This document shows, one piece after another, positions 25,372 to 33,912 of a stretch of 64,000 nucleotides of DNA. Below the pieces are notes generated by a model, which was not told where the DNA came from, searched no databases, and saw only the letters and a program-made list of their open reading frames with translations. The stretch is from an uncultured bacterium (GTDB lineage Bacteria > Cyanobacteriota > Vampirovibrionia > Gastranaerophilales > Gastranaerophilaceae): contig CACWTN010000005.1 of assembly GCA_902763805.1 (NCBI GenBank), forward strand, positions 336,014-400,013. The letters run 5' to 3'. Every line of letters starts with the position of its first letter. Position 1 is the first letter of the stretch. A program made the position numbers and the translations under genes.

Positions 25372-26148
25372 TTAATAAGTTACTTTCATAAGCGTAAGTC
25401 CGTACGGACTTACTGTCTGCCCCGCCTTACGGCGGTCACGCGCTTCAAGGACTTCTTTCATATGCTCAACTGGGAGCTTATGACCTTCTATCTCAAGAAG
25501 CGTACCGACTATAGTTCTAACCATATTGTACAGAAAACGATTTCCTTCAAGATGGATAAAAACTCTGTCGCCTTGTTTTTCAACTCTGGCTTCGGTTAGT
25601 GTACAAACTTTGCTTGGGTTTAGCGTTCCGGAACTCTTGAAACTTGAAAAATCGTGTTCACCGAGTAAGAAGTTCAAAGCGGTTTGCATCCGCTCTACAT
25701 CCAATTCGTACTTAACTCTTAAGATATCACCGTCAAACGCTTGTTTATAACGTCTGTTGATAAGTTCATATCTGTAATATCTTGCCTTTGCAGACTTTTG
25801 AGCGTGGAACGTATCGGGAACGACTCTCAAATTGTCAACCGAGATGTCATCGGGAAGTATTTCATTTATATGATAGATAAAATTTGAAGCAACAATTTCT
25901 TTATCCGTATCAAAATGAACTACCTGCCCTAATGAGTTAACACCTTTATCGGTTCTTCCGGAGAAGATTGTTTTAACCTGTCGGTCATTATTTTCTGCGG
26001 TATCTTTACCGCCGATTATCAAAGTTCTGATTGCCCTTTCAAGTTCACCCTGTATGGTAGGCTCATCTATTTGTTTACCGCCTTCAAACTGAATTTGGCT
26101 TCCAGCATAGTTTTTACCCCTGTACTGAACATCAAGAGCGTATCGCAT
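25372..26148 (-). CDS. truA: tRNA pseudouridine(38-40) synthase
   Basis: 258 residues. Modifies U38-U40 in the anticodon stem of tRNAs. The catalytic Asp lies in [34 protein letters not shown] and [18 protein letters not shown] are further family blocks. It starts 3 nt after rplQ, inside the ribosomal operon, the same placement as in cyanobacteria. Confidence 0.96.
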   Translation of the reverse strand: MRYALDVQYRGKNYAGSQIQFEGGKQIDEPTIQGELERAIRTLIIGGKDTAENNDRQVKTIFSGRTDKGVNSLGQVVHFDTDKEIVASNFIYHINEILPDDISVDNLRVVPDTFHAQKSAKARYYRYELINRRYKQAFDGDILRVKYELDVERMQTALNFLLGEHDFSSFKSSGTLNPSKVCTLTEARVEKQGDRVFIHLEGNRFLYNMVRTIVGTLLEIEGHKLPVEHMKEVLEARDRRKAGQTVSPYGLTLMKVTY

Positions 26149-26151
26149 TAA

Positions 26152-26580
26152 CTATACCAACTGAATTAATGCCATTTCAGAAGCATCACCTCTGCGAGGA
26201 GGAAGTCTGAAGATTCTTGTATAACCGCCCTGTCTTGAAGAATATTTAACGCCAATAACGCTGAATAATTTTCTTAAAACAGTTTGAGGTGCTAATTTTT
26301 TACCTTCCTGCTTGGTTTCAAAAACTTCGCCTGTTGCAGTGTCAATAAATTGTCCGATTTCTTTATCGAAAATATAACGACCTGCTAATCTTCTTGAGTT
26401 CAAGTCACCTTTCTTAGCCATAGAGATAACGTTTTCAGCATACGGCTGTAAAGCTTTTGCTCTAGCCATAGTTGTTTTAATTTCTCCGTAAGTAATAAGT
26501 TCGGTACATAATGAACGCAACAAAGCTTTTCTCTGGTCCTGTGCTTTACCAAGCGTATTTTTCTTTGTTTGGTGTCTCAT
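26152..26580 (-). CDS. rplQ: 50S ribosomal protein L17
   Basis: 142 residues. MRHQTKKNTLGKAQDQRKAL is the standard L17 opening, followed by SLCTELITYGEIKTTMARAK. A Lys/Thr-rich insert (DKEIGQFIDTATGEVFET) makes it a little longer than the 115-120 typical of many bacteria. It follows rpoA after 93 bp. Confidence 0.97.
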   Translation of the reverse strand: MRHQTKKNTLGKAQDQRKALLRSLCTELITYGEIKTTMARAKALQPYAENVISMAKKGDLNSRRLAGRYIFDKEIGQFIDTATGEVFETKQEGKKLAPQTVLRKLFSVIGVKYSSRQGGYTRIFRLPPRRGDASEMALIQLV

Positions 26581-26673
26581 TGTTTTGTTTCCTTTTTATG
26601 TCTTTTACTATTTATGTTTCGTTTTATATTATGCAGAGGAGGTGATTTACACCCCGCTCTGCGTTAATTTTAA

Positions 26674-27681
26674 CTATGCTTCTGATTCGATAACCATACC
26701 GTCTTCATCCATTTCAGGGTTTGGAGCTAAGTCTAAACCGAAGTGGTGAAGTCTTTCGATTACTTCATCAGATGATTTTTTACCGAAGTTTTTAATGTTC
26801 AGTAAGTCGTGTTCTGATTTCTTAAGCAGCTCAGCCATAGAGTTTATGCTTGCTCTCTTTAAGCAGTTATAAGCTCTTACAGATAAGTCTAAATCATCAA
26901 TAGAGATAGAAGGTTCATCGCCTGCAGTTTCACTTACGGTTTCTTCTACTTCACTGATAACTTTTTCTTCAATTTCTTTGTGAGAAGTAGTACCTGCAAT
27001 TGAAGAAATCTGAACAAAGTGTTCAATCAATAAGTCAGCTGCCTGAGTAAGTGCTGTAGTAACATCGATAGTACCGTTAGACCAGATTTCCAATGTTAAC
27101 TTATCAAAGTCAATATTGTCGCCTACACGAGCACTTTCAACATCGTATCTTACTCTCTTAACAGGCATAAATGTTGCATCAATAGGTAACATATCGATAG
27201 GAACGCCAGCTTTAGCGTTTCTCGGAATGTCGTTAGCTACATAGCCTTTACCTGTTTCTACAACGATTTCTGCGTGGAAAGAACCGCCGTCAGCAATTGT
27301 ACAAATCAACCAGTCAGGGTTAACAACCTTAACACCTGCAGGAAGCTGAATGTCGCTTGCCAAAACAGCGCCCGGTTTATCAACGTCAATTCTTAAAGTT
27401 TGTGGTTCTTTAGAATCTGTTTTAATTGCCAAACCTTTAAGGTTTAACATAACATCAATAACGTCTTCCAAAACGCCTGGAATTGCAGTATATTCGTGAG
27501 TGATACCTTCGATTCTGCAAGAAGTAACAGCTGTTCCTTCAAGGCTTGAAAGTAAAACTCTTCTTAAAGCATTACCGATAGTTGTTCCAAATCCTCTTTC
27601 TAACGGTTCGATAGTAAATTTACCATATTGTGAACCATCTGAGCCAGTCATTGTACTAACGGTTTTAATTTTTAATTCCAT
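26674..27681 (-). CDS. rpoA: DNA-directed RNA polymerase subunit alpha
   Basis: 335 residues. The N-terminal dimerisation domain is marked by GFGTTIGNALRRVLLSSLEG and the GITHEYTAIPGV block. An acidic linker (about 245-262) leads to the C-terminal domain (DLDLSVRAYNCLKRASINSM and ELLKKSEHDLLNIKNFGKKS) that contacts UP elements and activators. The A-tract boxes upstream of several genes here resemble alpha-CTD UP elements, a link I infer only. Confidence 0.98.
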   Translation of the reverse strand: MELKIKTVSTMTGSDGSQYGKFTIEPLERGFGTTIGNALRRVLLSSLEGTAVTSCRIEGITHEYTAIPGVLEDVIDVMLNLKGLAIKTDSKEPQTLRIDVDKPGAVLASDIQLPAGVKVVNPDWLICTIADGGSFHAEIVVETGKGYVANDIPRNAKAGVPIDMLPIDATFMPVKRVRYDVESARVGDNIDFDKLTLEIWSNGTIDVTTALTQAADLLIEHFVQISSIAGTTSHKEIEEKVISEVEETVSETAGDEPSISIDDLDLSVRAYNCLKRASINSMAELLKKSEHDLLNIKNFGKKSSDEVIERLHHFGLDLAPNPEMDEDGMVIESEA

Positions 27682-27700
27682 ATTATTCTCTCCTATCAGC

Positions 27701-28303
27701 TTATTTTGAATAGTATTCTATAACAAGTTGTTCTTTGAAATCAGGGTCTAATTCTTCTCTTTGAGGTACTCTTTCAAATGTAATTTTCAAAGCATCTTTG
27801 TCTAATGTTATCCAAGCGGGAACACCTGAAAGGTCAATAGCGCTCATAACTGTCTTGATGAAGTCATTGCTTCTTGCCTTAATTGTGATAACGTCGCCTG
27901 CTTTAACAAGGTAAGACGGAATATCAACCTTTTTACCGTTAACTAATGCATGACCGTGGTTAACGATTTGTCTTGTTTGTTTTCTGGTAACACCAAGTCC
28001 TGCTCTGAATAAAACGTTGTCTAATCTTGATTCAAGAATCTGAAGTAAGATAGTACCAGTAACGCCTTTTCTTCTTGCAGCTTCGTGGTAATATTTAGCG
28101 AATTGTTTTTCGCTTACCAGATATGTAAATCTGATTTTTTGTTTTTCATTTAAGTGAATTGCATATTCAGAAGGTTTTTTTCTGTCAGCACCGTGCTGTC
28201 CGGAAGCAGTTTGTCTCATAGAAGATGTTAATTTTCTGTTTGATAAATCTTTAACACCTTTATTTCTGAATAACTTATTCGTTGGTCCTGTGTATCTTGC
28301 CAT
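27701..28303 (-). CDS. rpsD: 30S ribosomal protein S4
   Basis: 200 residues. MARYTGPTNKLFRNKGVKDL at the start, the S4 RNA-binding domain (RLDNVLFRAGLGVTRKQTRQ, NHGHALVNGKKVDIPSYLV) and the end LDPDFKEQLVIEYYSK are diagnostic. S4 nucleates 30S assembly and represses its own operon in E. coli and B. subtilis. The 109-bp gap before it contains a GC-rich structure (28324-28370). Its place between rpsK and rpoA is the common bacterial order; cyanobacteria typically have rpsD elsewhere. Confidence 0.98.
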   Translation of the reverse strand: MARYTGPTNKLFRNKGVKDLSNRKLTSSMRQTASGQHGADRKKPSEYAIHLNEKQKIRFTYLVSEKQFAKYYHEAARRKGVTGTILLQILESRLDNVLFRAGLGVTRKQTRQIVNHGHALVNGKKVDIPSYLVKAGDVITIKARSNDFIKTVMSAIDLSGVPAWITLDKDALKITFERVPQREELDPDFKEQLVIEYYSK

Positions 28304-28323
28304 TTTATTTCTCCTTTTCTTCT

Positions 28324-28370
28324 GCCGGGCATCTATGGTTTGTGTCCTTGGCGGGAACTCAAGCCCCGGC
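28324..28370 (-). promoter_or_regulatory. Structured leader before rpsD, candidate S4 autoregulatory site
   Basis: GCCGGG (28324-28329) pairs with CCCGGC (28365-28370), enclosing a second CTTG/CAAG stem with a GCGGGAACT loop. It is the only GC-rich stretch in an AT-rich gap and lies 21-67 nt before the rpsD start on the mRNA. Confidence 0.5.
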
Positions 28371-28412
28371 TTATATTTTACAAATTAAATATCTCCAAAT
28401 TACAAAGTTTAA

Positions 28413-28799
28413 CTATACTCTGCGTTTTTTCGGAGGTCTGCAACCGTTGTGAGGAATAGGTGTTACATCCTTGATTAATGTAATTTCCAAACCTGCCTGC
28501 TGAATAGCACGGATTGCTGTTTCACGACCTGAACCAGGTCCTTTGATGTGTACTTCAACTTTCTTCATGCCTTGGTCGATTGACTTTTTAGCAACTGATT
28601 CTGCTGCAGATTGTGCTGCAAACGGAGTACCTTTTCTTGCACCCTTAAATCCTGAAGCACCTGCTGTTGCCCAAGCAATAGCATTACCCTGCATGTCAGT
28701 AGAAGTTACAATTGTATTGTTGAAGGTTGATTGTATGTGTACAACACCTTGTAATACATTCTTCTTTTCTTTTTTCTTTGTAGTTTTTGGTCTTGCCAT
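28413..28799 (-). CDS. rpsK: 30S ribosomal protein S11
   Basis: 128 residues. Family blocks [58 protein letters not shown] and the end [13 protein letters not shown] are all present. It forms the 30S platform and contacts the mRNA path near the E site. A 183-bp gap with an inserted-looking inverted-repeat element separates it from rpsM. Confidence 0.98.
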   Translation of the reverse strand: MARPKTTKKKEKKNVLQGVVHIQSTFNNTIVTSTDMQGNAIAWATAGASGFKGARKGTPFAAQSAAESVAKKSIDQGMKKVEVHIKGPGSGRETAIRAIQQAGLEITLIKDVTPIPHNGCRPPKKRRV

Positions 28800-28857
28800 T
28801 TTCTTTTTCCTTTATGTTTTTACTATTTAATTTCGTTTATGTTTTTGTGATTAAACC

Positions 28858-28985
28858 TAGGATTATTGCTTCACGCTTCACTGTCACTCATTTTGTTTTG
28901 CTGACGCAAAACTGCCATTCGTTCAGTTCCGCGATACTTCGGCGTTCCGTTCGCTTACGCTCACTTCAGCCTACGCAAAATCCTA
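28858..28985 (-). repeat. 128-bp inverted-repeat element between rpsM and rpsK
   Basis: TAGGATT (28858-28864) and AATCCTA (28979-28985) bracket a stretch unlike the neighbouring spacers in composition (many CG and GC steps such as TTCGGCGTTCCGTTCGC). It contains the hairpin GTTTTGC-TGAC-GCAAAAC (28895-28912). The right arm overlaps the rpsM stop codon. The short stem TTTTGC-CTGC-GCAAAA recurs at 29399 between rpmJ and rpsM. It has no coding frame with a good start. It could be a small non-autonomous repeat or an mRNA processing site. Confidence 0.5.
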
Positions 28986-29351
28986 TTTCTTCTTACCTGC
29001 GATAGGTCCTGTCTTTTTGCCTCTGCGGGTTCTTGCGTTAGTCTTAGTTCTCTGACCTCTGCAAGGAAGACCTCTTTTGTGTCTCATACCTCTGTAAGAG
29101 TTGATTTCCTGAAGACGTTTGATGTTCATTGTAACTTCACGTCTCAAGTCACCTTCGATGTTGTACTCAGATAATGCGTTTCTGAGTTCTTTAATATCTG
29201 ATTCTGTTAAATCATCTGTTCTCAAATCAGGAGATATGCCTGTTACTTCGAGAATTTTCTTAGCCCTTGCCGGTCCGATTCCGTAAATATAAGTAAGAGC
29301 GATTTCTAATCTTTTGTTACGAGGTAAGTCTACCCCTACTAATCTTGCCAT
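28983..29351 (-). CDS. rpsM: 30S ribosomal protein S13
   Basis: 122 residues. [20 protein letters not shown] at the start, [20 protein letters not shown] and the basic end [18 protein letters not shown] are diagnostic. It sits in the 30S head and contacts P-site tRNA and S19. The order infA-rpmJ-rpsM-rpsK is standard. The stop codon (TAG) lies inside the right arm of the inverted-repeat element downstream. Confidence 0.98.
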   Translation of the reverse strand: MARLVGVDLPRNKRLEIALTYIYGIGPARAKKILEVTGISPDLRTDDLTESDIKELRNALSEYNIEGDLRREVTMNIKRLQEINSYRGMRHKRGLPCRGQRTKTNARTRRGKKTGPIAGKKK

Positions 29352-29412
29352 GTTTTCTTTCCTTTATTTTTCTACTATTTATACTTTCACTTTTGTTTTG
29401 CCTGCGCAAAAA

Positions 29413-29526
29413 TTAACCCTGTCTTTGTTTATGCTTCGGGTTTTCGCAAATTACGGCAACTCTGCCTTTTCTTTTGATTACCTTGCACTTGTCGCACATA
29501 GGTTTTACTGATGTTCTTGTTTTCAT
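29413..29526 (-). CDS. rpmJ: 50S ribosomal protein L36
   Basis: 37 residues: [20 protein letters not shown] followed by [17 protein letters not shown]. It has the C+ form zinc-ribbon cysteines (CDKC then C then H) of L36. It lies between infA and rpsM as expected. The ribosome site AAAGGAAAG lies 6 nt upstream. Confidence 0.97.
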   Translation of the reverse strand: MKTRTSVKPMCDKCKVIKRKGRVAVICENPKHKQRQG

Positions 29527-29562
29527 AATTCTTTCCTTTTTGTTATTTATAATCTACTAGTT

Positions 29563-29778
29563 TTATTTCAATCTGAAAGTTATTCTGCCCTTTGATAAAT
29601 CATAAGGTGTCATTTCAACTTTTACTCTGTCACCCGGCAAAATTCTGATAAAGTTTTTTCTGATTTTACCTGATATATGAGCTAAAATCTCATGTCCGTT
29701 TTCAAGTTCAACCCTAAACATTGCGTTCGGCATGGATTCCAAAATTTTTCCTTCAATTTCTATTACGTCTTTTGCCAT
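29563..29778 (-). CDS. infA: Translation initiation factor IF-1
   Basis: 71 residues, a single OB fold: [40 protein letters not shown] and [20 protein letters not shown]. It binds the A site of the 30S during initiation. It is the first gene of this transcript within the window. Upstream (29779-30036, 258 bp) there is no gene, only AT-rich sequence with a GATGAC/GTCATC hairpin (29808-29826), so a promoter region is likely; secY, adk and map do not directly precede it. Confidence 0.97.
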   Translation of the reverse strand: MAKDVIEIEGKILESMPNAMFRVELENGHEILAHISGKIRKNFIRILPGDRVKVEMTPYDLSKGRITFRLK

Positions 29779-30036
29779 TTTTGTCCTCTATTTCGGCTTT
29801 CAACAGATGACATTATTCGTCATCATAATTAATCATATTTGCTGAAAATCTTAATGCAAGCATTATTATTGATATTTGGGGCGTTTTATTAAGAATTATA
29901 AACGAATGTTTTTATAAACATAGGTTATATATACACATTTTCTATTTTTTATTTTTGGCATGTTCTTTTTCATATTTTATCTGCGTTTCGCCAAAAAAAT
30001 TCTTATTTATTTAATGTTATAAAGTTATAAAAACAA

Positions 30037-30702
30037 TCATGCGTTCTGACCGATTTTTCTTCCCGTGCAAAAATCTACGTTTATTGTTTTAATTTCTTTG
30101 TTATCTCTTTTCAGTTCTGCTCTGTATTCTTTTCTCATCTTCGAAAAGAGTTTTTCTTCGGGAGTTTCGGCAGAAAACAGTTTGTACAAACGGTATTTTA
30201 AGGTATTTTTCATTACCATGCTCTGAACGTACAACGGAACATTCACATAGTTAATTCTCGGAATGCTTTTATAGTTTTCAAAATCTTTAACCGCAAGTGC
30301 TGCAAGCTTCTTATCAAAATCACGAGCTTTTTTAAAATTTCCCAAAACAATATTTGTAAAAGCATTATAGCTGTTTTGAAGCATCTCATTTGCACGAACC
30401 GTTTTCTGATAAATCTCTGATTTTTTCTTGCTGTCTTCTATCAAAAACCCTGCTGTTTTAACAAAGTCCTGTTCATTTTTTCTGACAAAATAAGAATTAG
30501 CTCCTTTAACATTTGTAGATAACAAAATTGTCTTTTTGCTTTTACTCTGTTCCACAAACAAATCAAAAGGTAAATCTTTTATCATACCTTCAAGCGCTTG
30601 TTTATGAAGGTCAAAAAGATATTTTTGAGTTGGATTTATTCTGTTTTTAATAACGATTTTTCCGCTGAAATTCGGATTTGTTGATATTGGGTTGGCTTTC
30701 AT
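30037..30702 (-). CDS. Hypothetical tagged protein
   Basis: 221 residues, function not recognised. The N-terminus MKANPISTNPNFSGKIVIKN carries the NFSGK form of the shared tag. The rest is mostly helical and basic (RDFDKKLAALAVKDFENYK; FSKMRKEYRAELKRDNKE) with no signal peptide or membrane segment. The ATG at 30702 follows GAGGAAAC and a TATAAT-like -10. It diverges from the dikinase-like gene (start 30785), another tagged protein. Confidence 0.7.
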   Translation of the reverse strand: MKANPISTNPNFSGKIVIKNRINPTQKYLFDLHKQALEGMIKDLPFDLFVEQSKSKKTILLSTNVKGANSYFVRKNEQDFVKTAGFLIEDSKKKSEIYQKTVRANEMLQNSYNAFTNIVLGNFKKARDFDKKLAALAVKDFENYKSIPRINYVNVPLYVQSMVMKNTLKYRLYKLFSAETPEEKLFSKMRKEYRAELKRDNKEIKTINVDFCTGRKIGQNA

Positions 30703-30784
30703 ACACTTGTTTCCTCTAATCTGTTATTATATAATATTTCAAAAGAACAATTATTTCAACAACAAAAAAGGCATACAACTTGTA

Positions 30785-32413
30785 ATGCAAATCAACGCAA
30801 TAGGGATAACAAATTTTAAAGCCAATTACCATACGGTTGAGAAAATGGGAAGGTATTTTGAACATTCAAAAATATCAACCGACAACGAGGAAAAGCTTGG
30901 TAAAGAACCTGTATTGGAATATCAGTGTTCCGTTCAGAAGTTTGAATTTCCTATGAGTTATGACGGAAAATATTACACAACCCCAGTATACAAAAATGCA
31001 ATCGACAACTACAGAATTTTTTACAAGGATACAGGTAAATACGAACGAAGGGGAGAAGTACAAAAAATAAATCCGTTGTTTTTTGCACGGACAGCGATGC
31101 GTGAAGATTTTAAATATAACGGATTACCGCTTGAATATGCAGTCGCAAAAGGAAACACGGCAGGTAAAGTTTTTGTTAACACGACCGATGTTCCGAAAGA
31201 CATTCCAGTAATTTTAATTTTGGACTACGTTAAACGGGAAGAAGATATAATTTCAAACGTTCCTGATAATGTAATCGGTTTAATTACATCTATGGGTGAC
31301 TTTGGGGTTTTAAGCCATTGTGCAAATCTTACAAGAAATCAATTCCACGTTTTCAGCGTTGTACTGGACGAAAACAAATATAATGACTTAAAAAAACAAG
31401 AGGGCAAATACATTTCGGTAAACAATGAAAACGGAATTGTTGAGTACGAAGAAACACAGCCGAATACAAAACAAACGGAAACCGTTGAAAAAGTTAAGGT
31501 GCCAATATTAGAAAAAGTTGACAGGCTTTTAAACTTTGATGAGCTTACACCGCAAAATTGCGGAAATAAAGGATACAGGCTCGGCATCATGCAAAGACTT
31601 GCAAAAGAAGGGGTATTAAAAGATATAACTATCCCAAACGGCTTTGTAATTCCTGCGGAATACATTAATAAATTCAACAAATACATTAATGTTGAAGACA
31701 TTGAAGAAGAAAGAAACAGGATTGATGAAGGGGTTTACACCAAAGATACTGAAAACAGAATAAAAGAGCTTGGTTTACCAAGACGTGATTTAATTATCCG
31801 TTCTAATTTTAATACTGAGGATTTAGGCAGTTTTTCTTCCGCAGGTATTTATGAATCGCAGGAGGCAGGTAAATCCGGAAGTATTATGTTAGATGCATCC
31901 GATTTGGTAAAATACTCTCTCGATCCCGAATGCAACCCTTTATCCAAAATAATTCACGAAAAATACGGTATCTCTGATAATGATGTCCAGCCTTCTGTTA
32001 TTGTTCAGGAAAGAATAAAAAATGACTACAGTTTTACGGCATACTCTGACGACGGGAATAATAATATCATAATTGATTTTGCGGATTTTCGTTTGGGACT
32101 TTTAAAGCCGGCAACAGCGCTTATTAAATTCAACAAAAACACAAAAGAATTGAGCGTAGAAAGAAAACAGTCTCCATTTGCTTCATACACGTTAGATGAA
32201 AAAGGTAATATTATTGACCAGTATCATGAAAAAGACAAACTGGACAGCGAATGGGAGTTTTTAAAACCTTTATTGGGCATCGTTTCGACAGGGGCTTTGG
32301 TTCTGGAAAATTTCTTCAAACACCCTCAGGACATTGAAGGCGGAATAAAAGACGGCAAAGTTTATTTCTGGCAGACAAGAGATATTGTGGCTAAAGCCGT
32401 TAAGAGAATATAA
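30785..32413 (+). CDS. Glucan water dikinase-like protein (PPDK/PEP-synthase superfamily), tagged
   Basis: 542 residues from MQINAIGITNFKANYHTVEK at 30785, which carries the TNFKA tag; the longer frame from 30692 overlaps the divergent gene. Residues about 150-230 resemble the swivelling phosphohistidine domain of glucan water dikinase: VPDNVIGLITSMGDFGVLSH with the candidate phosphorylated His, then CANLTRNQFHVFSVVLD. Next comes an ATP-grasp PPDK_N domain: NKGYRLGIMQRLAK, RRDLIIRSNFNTEDLGSFSS, and the end DGKVYFWQTRD. Plant GWD phosphorylates starch glucosyl units at C6. This version lacks the carbohydrate-binding N-terminal modules and much length, so its substrate is unproven. It pairs logically with the two synthase-like genes. 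Confidence 0.7.
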   Translation: MQINAIGITNFKANYHTVEKMGRYFEHSKISTDNEEKLGKEPVLEYQCSVQKFEFPMSYDGKYYTTPVYKNAIDNYRIFYKDTGKYERRGEVQKINPLFFARTAMREDFKYNGLPLEYAVAKGNTAGKVFVNTTDVPKDIPVILILDYVKREEDIISNVPDNVIGLITSMGDFGVLSHCANLTRNQFHVFSVVLDENKYNDLKKQEGKYISVNNENGIVEYEETQPNTKQTETVEKVKVPILEKVDRLLNFDELTPQNCGNKGYRLGIMQRLAKEGVLKDITIPNGFVIPAEYINKFNKYINVEDIEEERNRIDEGVYTKDTENRIKELGLPRRDLIIRSNFNTEDLGSFSSAGIYESQEAGKSGSIMLDASDLVKYSLDPECNPLSKIIHEKYGISDNDVQPSVIVQERIKNDYSFTAYSDDGNNNIIIDFADFRLGLLKPATALIKFNKNTKELSVERKQSPFASYTLDEKGNIIDQYHEKDKLDSEWEFLKPLLGIVSTGALVLENFFKHPQDIEGGIKDGKVYFWQTRDIVAKAVKRI

Positions 32414-32486
32414 GGTTAAATTATTTACATGTATTTCTTTTTATACTAAAATTTTCTTATAATTATCACTTTTAGGGGGAGTCAGC

Positions 32487-33863
32487 ATGAAGCTTCATAA
32501 CACATATAATAACAGGGTAGAAGAATTTGTACCTATAGAAGAAAATAAAGTCAAAATGTACGTTTGCGGTCCTACAGTATACGATAACGCTCATTTGGGA
32601 CACGCAAGATGCTATATAACCTGGGATGTTTTGTACAGATATCTCAAATTCAAAGGATATGACGTTACTTATTGCAGAAACGTTACCGATGTTGATGATA
32701 AAATCCTTAAAAAAGCTGAAAAAGAAGGTAAAACACCAGAAGAAGTTTCAAGATTCTGGTACCAAAAATTTTCTGACTCAATGAAAGCATTAAACAATTT
32801 GAAACCCGATATTGAACCGTTTGCGACAAAAACTTTGGGCGAGATGATTGCCATGAATAAGGATTTAATCGCAAAAGGATATGCTTATGAAGTTAACGGT
32901 GATGTGTATTTCAGAGTTAAAAAATTCGGAAAATACGGTTCACTGAGCGGTCAGCCGATTGACCAGCTGGAAAGCGGTGCAAGAATTGAAGTCGGTGAAC
33001 AAAAAGAAGATCCGCTCGATTTTGCGCTCTGGAAAAAAGACGAAAAATTCGGTTATAAATCACCCTGGGGCGTCGGACGTCCGGGCTGGCACATTGAATG
33101 TTCGGCAATGAGCAGAAAATATCTCGGAAAGACAATTGATATACACGCAGGCGGTGCAGATTTAATCTTCCCGCATCACGAAAACGAAATTGCACAATCA
33201 GAATGCGCTAACGGCTGTAAATTTGTAAACTACTGGTTACACAACGGTTTTGTAACAATAAACAAAGAAAAAATGTCAAAATCTCTAGGCAACTTTTTAA
33301 CAATAGATGATTTGCTCAAAAATTATGACTCAAATACAATAAGATTCTTTATTTTAACAAACCATTACAGAATGCCTGTTGAGTTCTCCGATGAAGCTCT
33401 TACTTCGGCTCAGGCAGGTGCAAAAAGAATGTTAAATGCCAAGAAAACAGCTGTTAATGAAAACCTTGATATTACTCAGTATGATGAATACAAGGCTTTT
33501 GTCGAGGCTATGGATGACGATTTAAACACCTCTAAAGCTCTTGCCGTTCTGTTTGATTTGACGAACAAGGCAAACAAAGACGTTGATTATGCTTATACAC
33601 TGTTGTATAAACTTGCAACAACGCTGGGCTTTAAGTTTGAAAAAGCGGCATTAAGCGACGAGGAGCTTGCGGAAAAATTAAATCAAATCAGCACAGAACT
33701 GGGTGAAAACTTTAGCTCTATGGAAGAAATTATTGAAAAAAGAAAACTTGCAAGAGCGGAAAAAAACTGGGATATCGCAGACAAAATCAGGATTGCGCTT
33801 GATAAGGCAGGAATAGTTTTGAAGGATTCCAAAGAAGGAACAACCTGGGAGCTAAAAGGGTAA
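32487..33863 (+). CDS. cysS: Cysteinyl-tRNA synthetase
   Basis: 458 residues, class I synthetase. [20 protein letters not shown] holds the zinc Cys and the HIGH motif (HLGH); [14 protein letters not shown] supplies further zinc ligands; [12 protein letters not shown] is the KMSKS loop. The C-terminal helical anticodon-binding region is complete. The ribosome site AGGGGGAG lies 8 nt upstream. SpoIID-like and murJ genes follow in the same direction with gaps of 49 and 13 bp and may be co-transcribed. Confidence 0.97.
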   Translation: MKLHNTYNNRVEEFVPIEENKVKMYVCGPTVYDNAHLGHARCYITWDVLYRYLKFKGYDVTYCRNVTDVDDKILKKAEKEGKTPEEVSRFWYQKFSDSMKALNNLKPDIEPFATKTLGEMIAMNKDLIAKGYAYEVNGDVYFRVKKFGKYGSLSGQPIDQLESGARIEVGEQKEDPLDFALWKKDEKFGYKSPWGVGRPGWHIECSAMSRKYLGKTIDIHAGGADLIFPHHENEIAQSECANGCKFVNYWLHNGFVTINKEKMSKSLGNFLTIDDLLKNYDSNTIRFFILTNHYRMPVEFSDEALTSAQAGAKRMLNAKKTAVNENLDITQYDEYKAFVEAMDDDLNTSKALAVLFDLTNKANKDVDYAYTLLYKLATTLGFKFEKAALSDEELAEKLNQISTELGENFSSMEEIIEKRKLARAEKNWDIADKIRIALDKAGIVLKDSKEGTTWELKG

Positions 33864-33912
33864 ATAATATATTTTGTCAGCAAGCAGCTCTGACTTATAA
33901 GGGGTTAAATAG

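Noticed and set aside
28543..29005. Plus-strand frames antisense to rpsK and the rpsM spacer
   Set aside because: Shadows of ribosomal protein genes.
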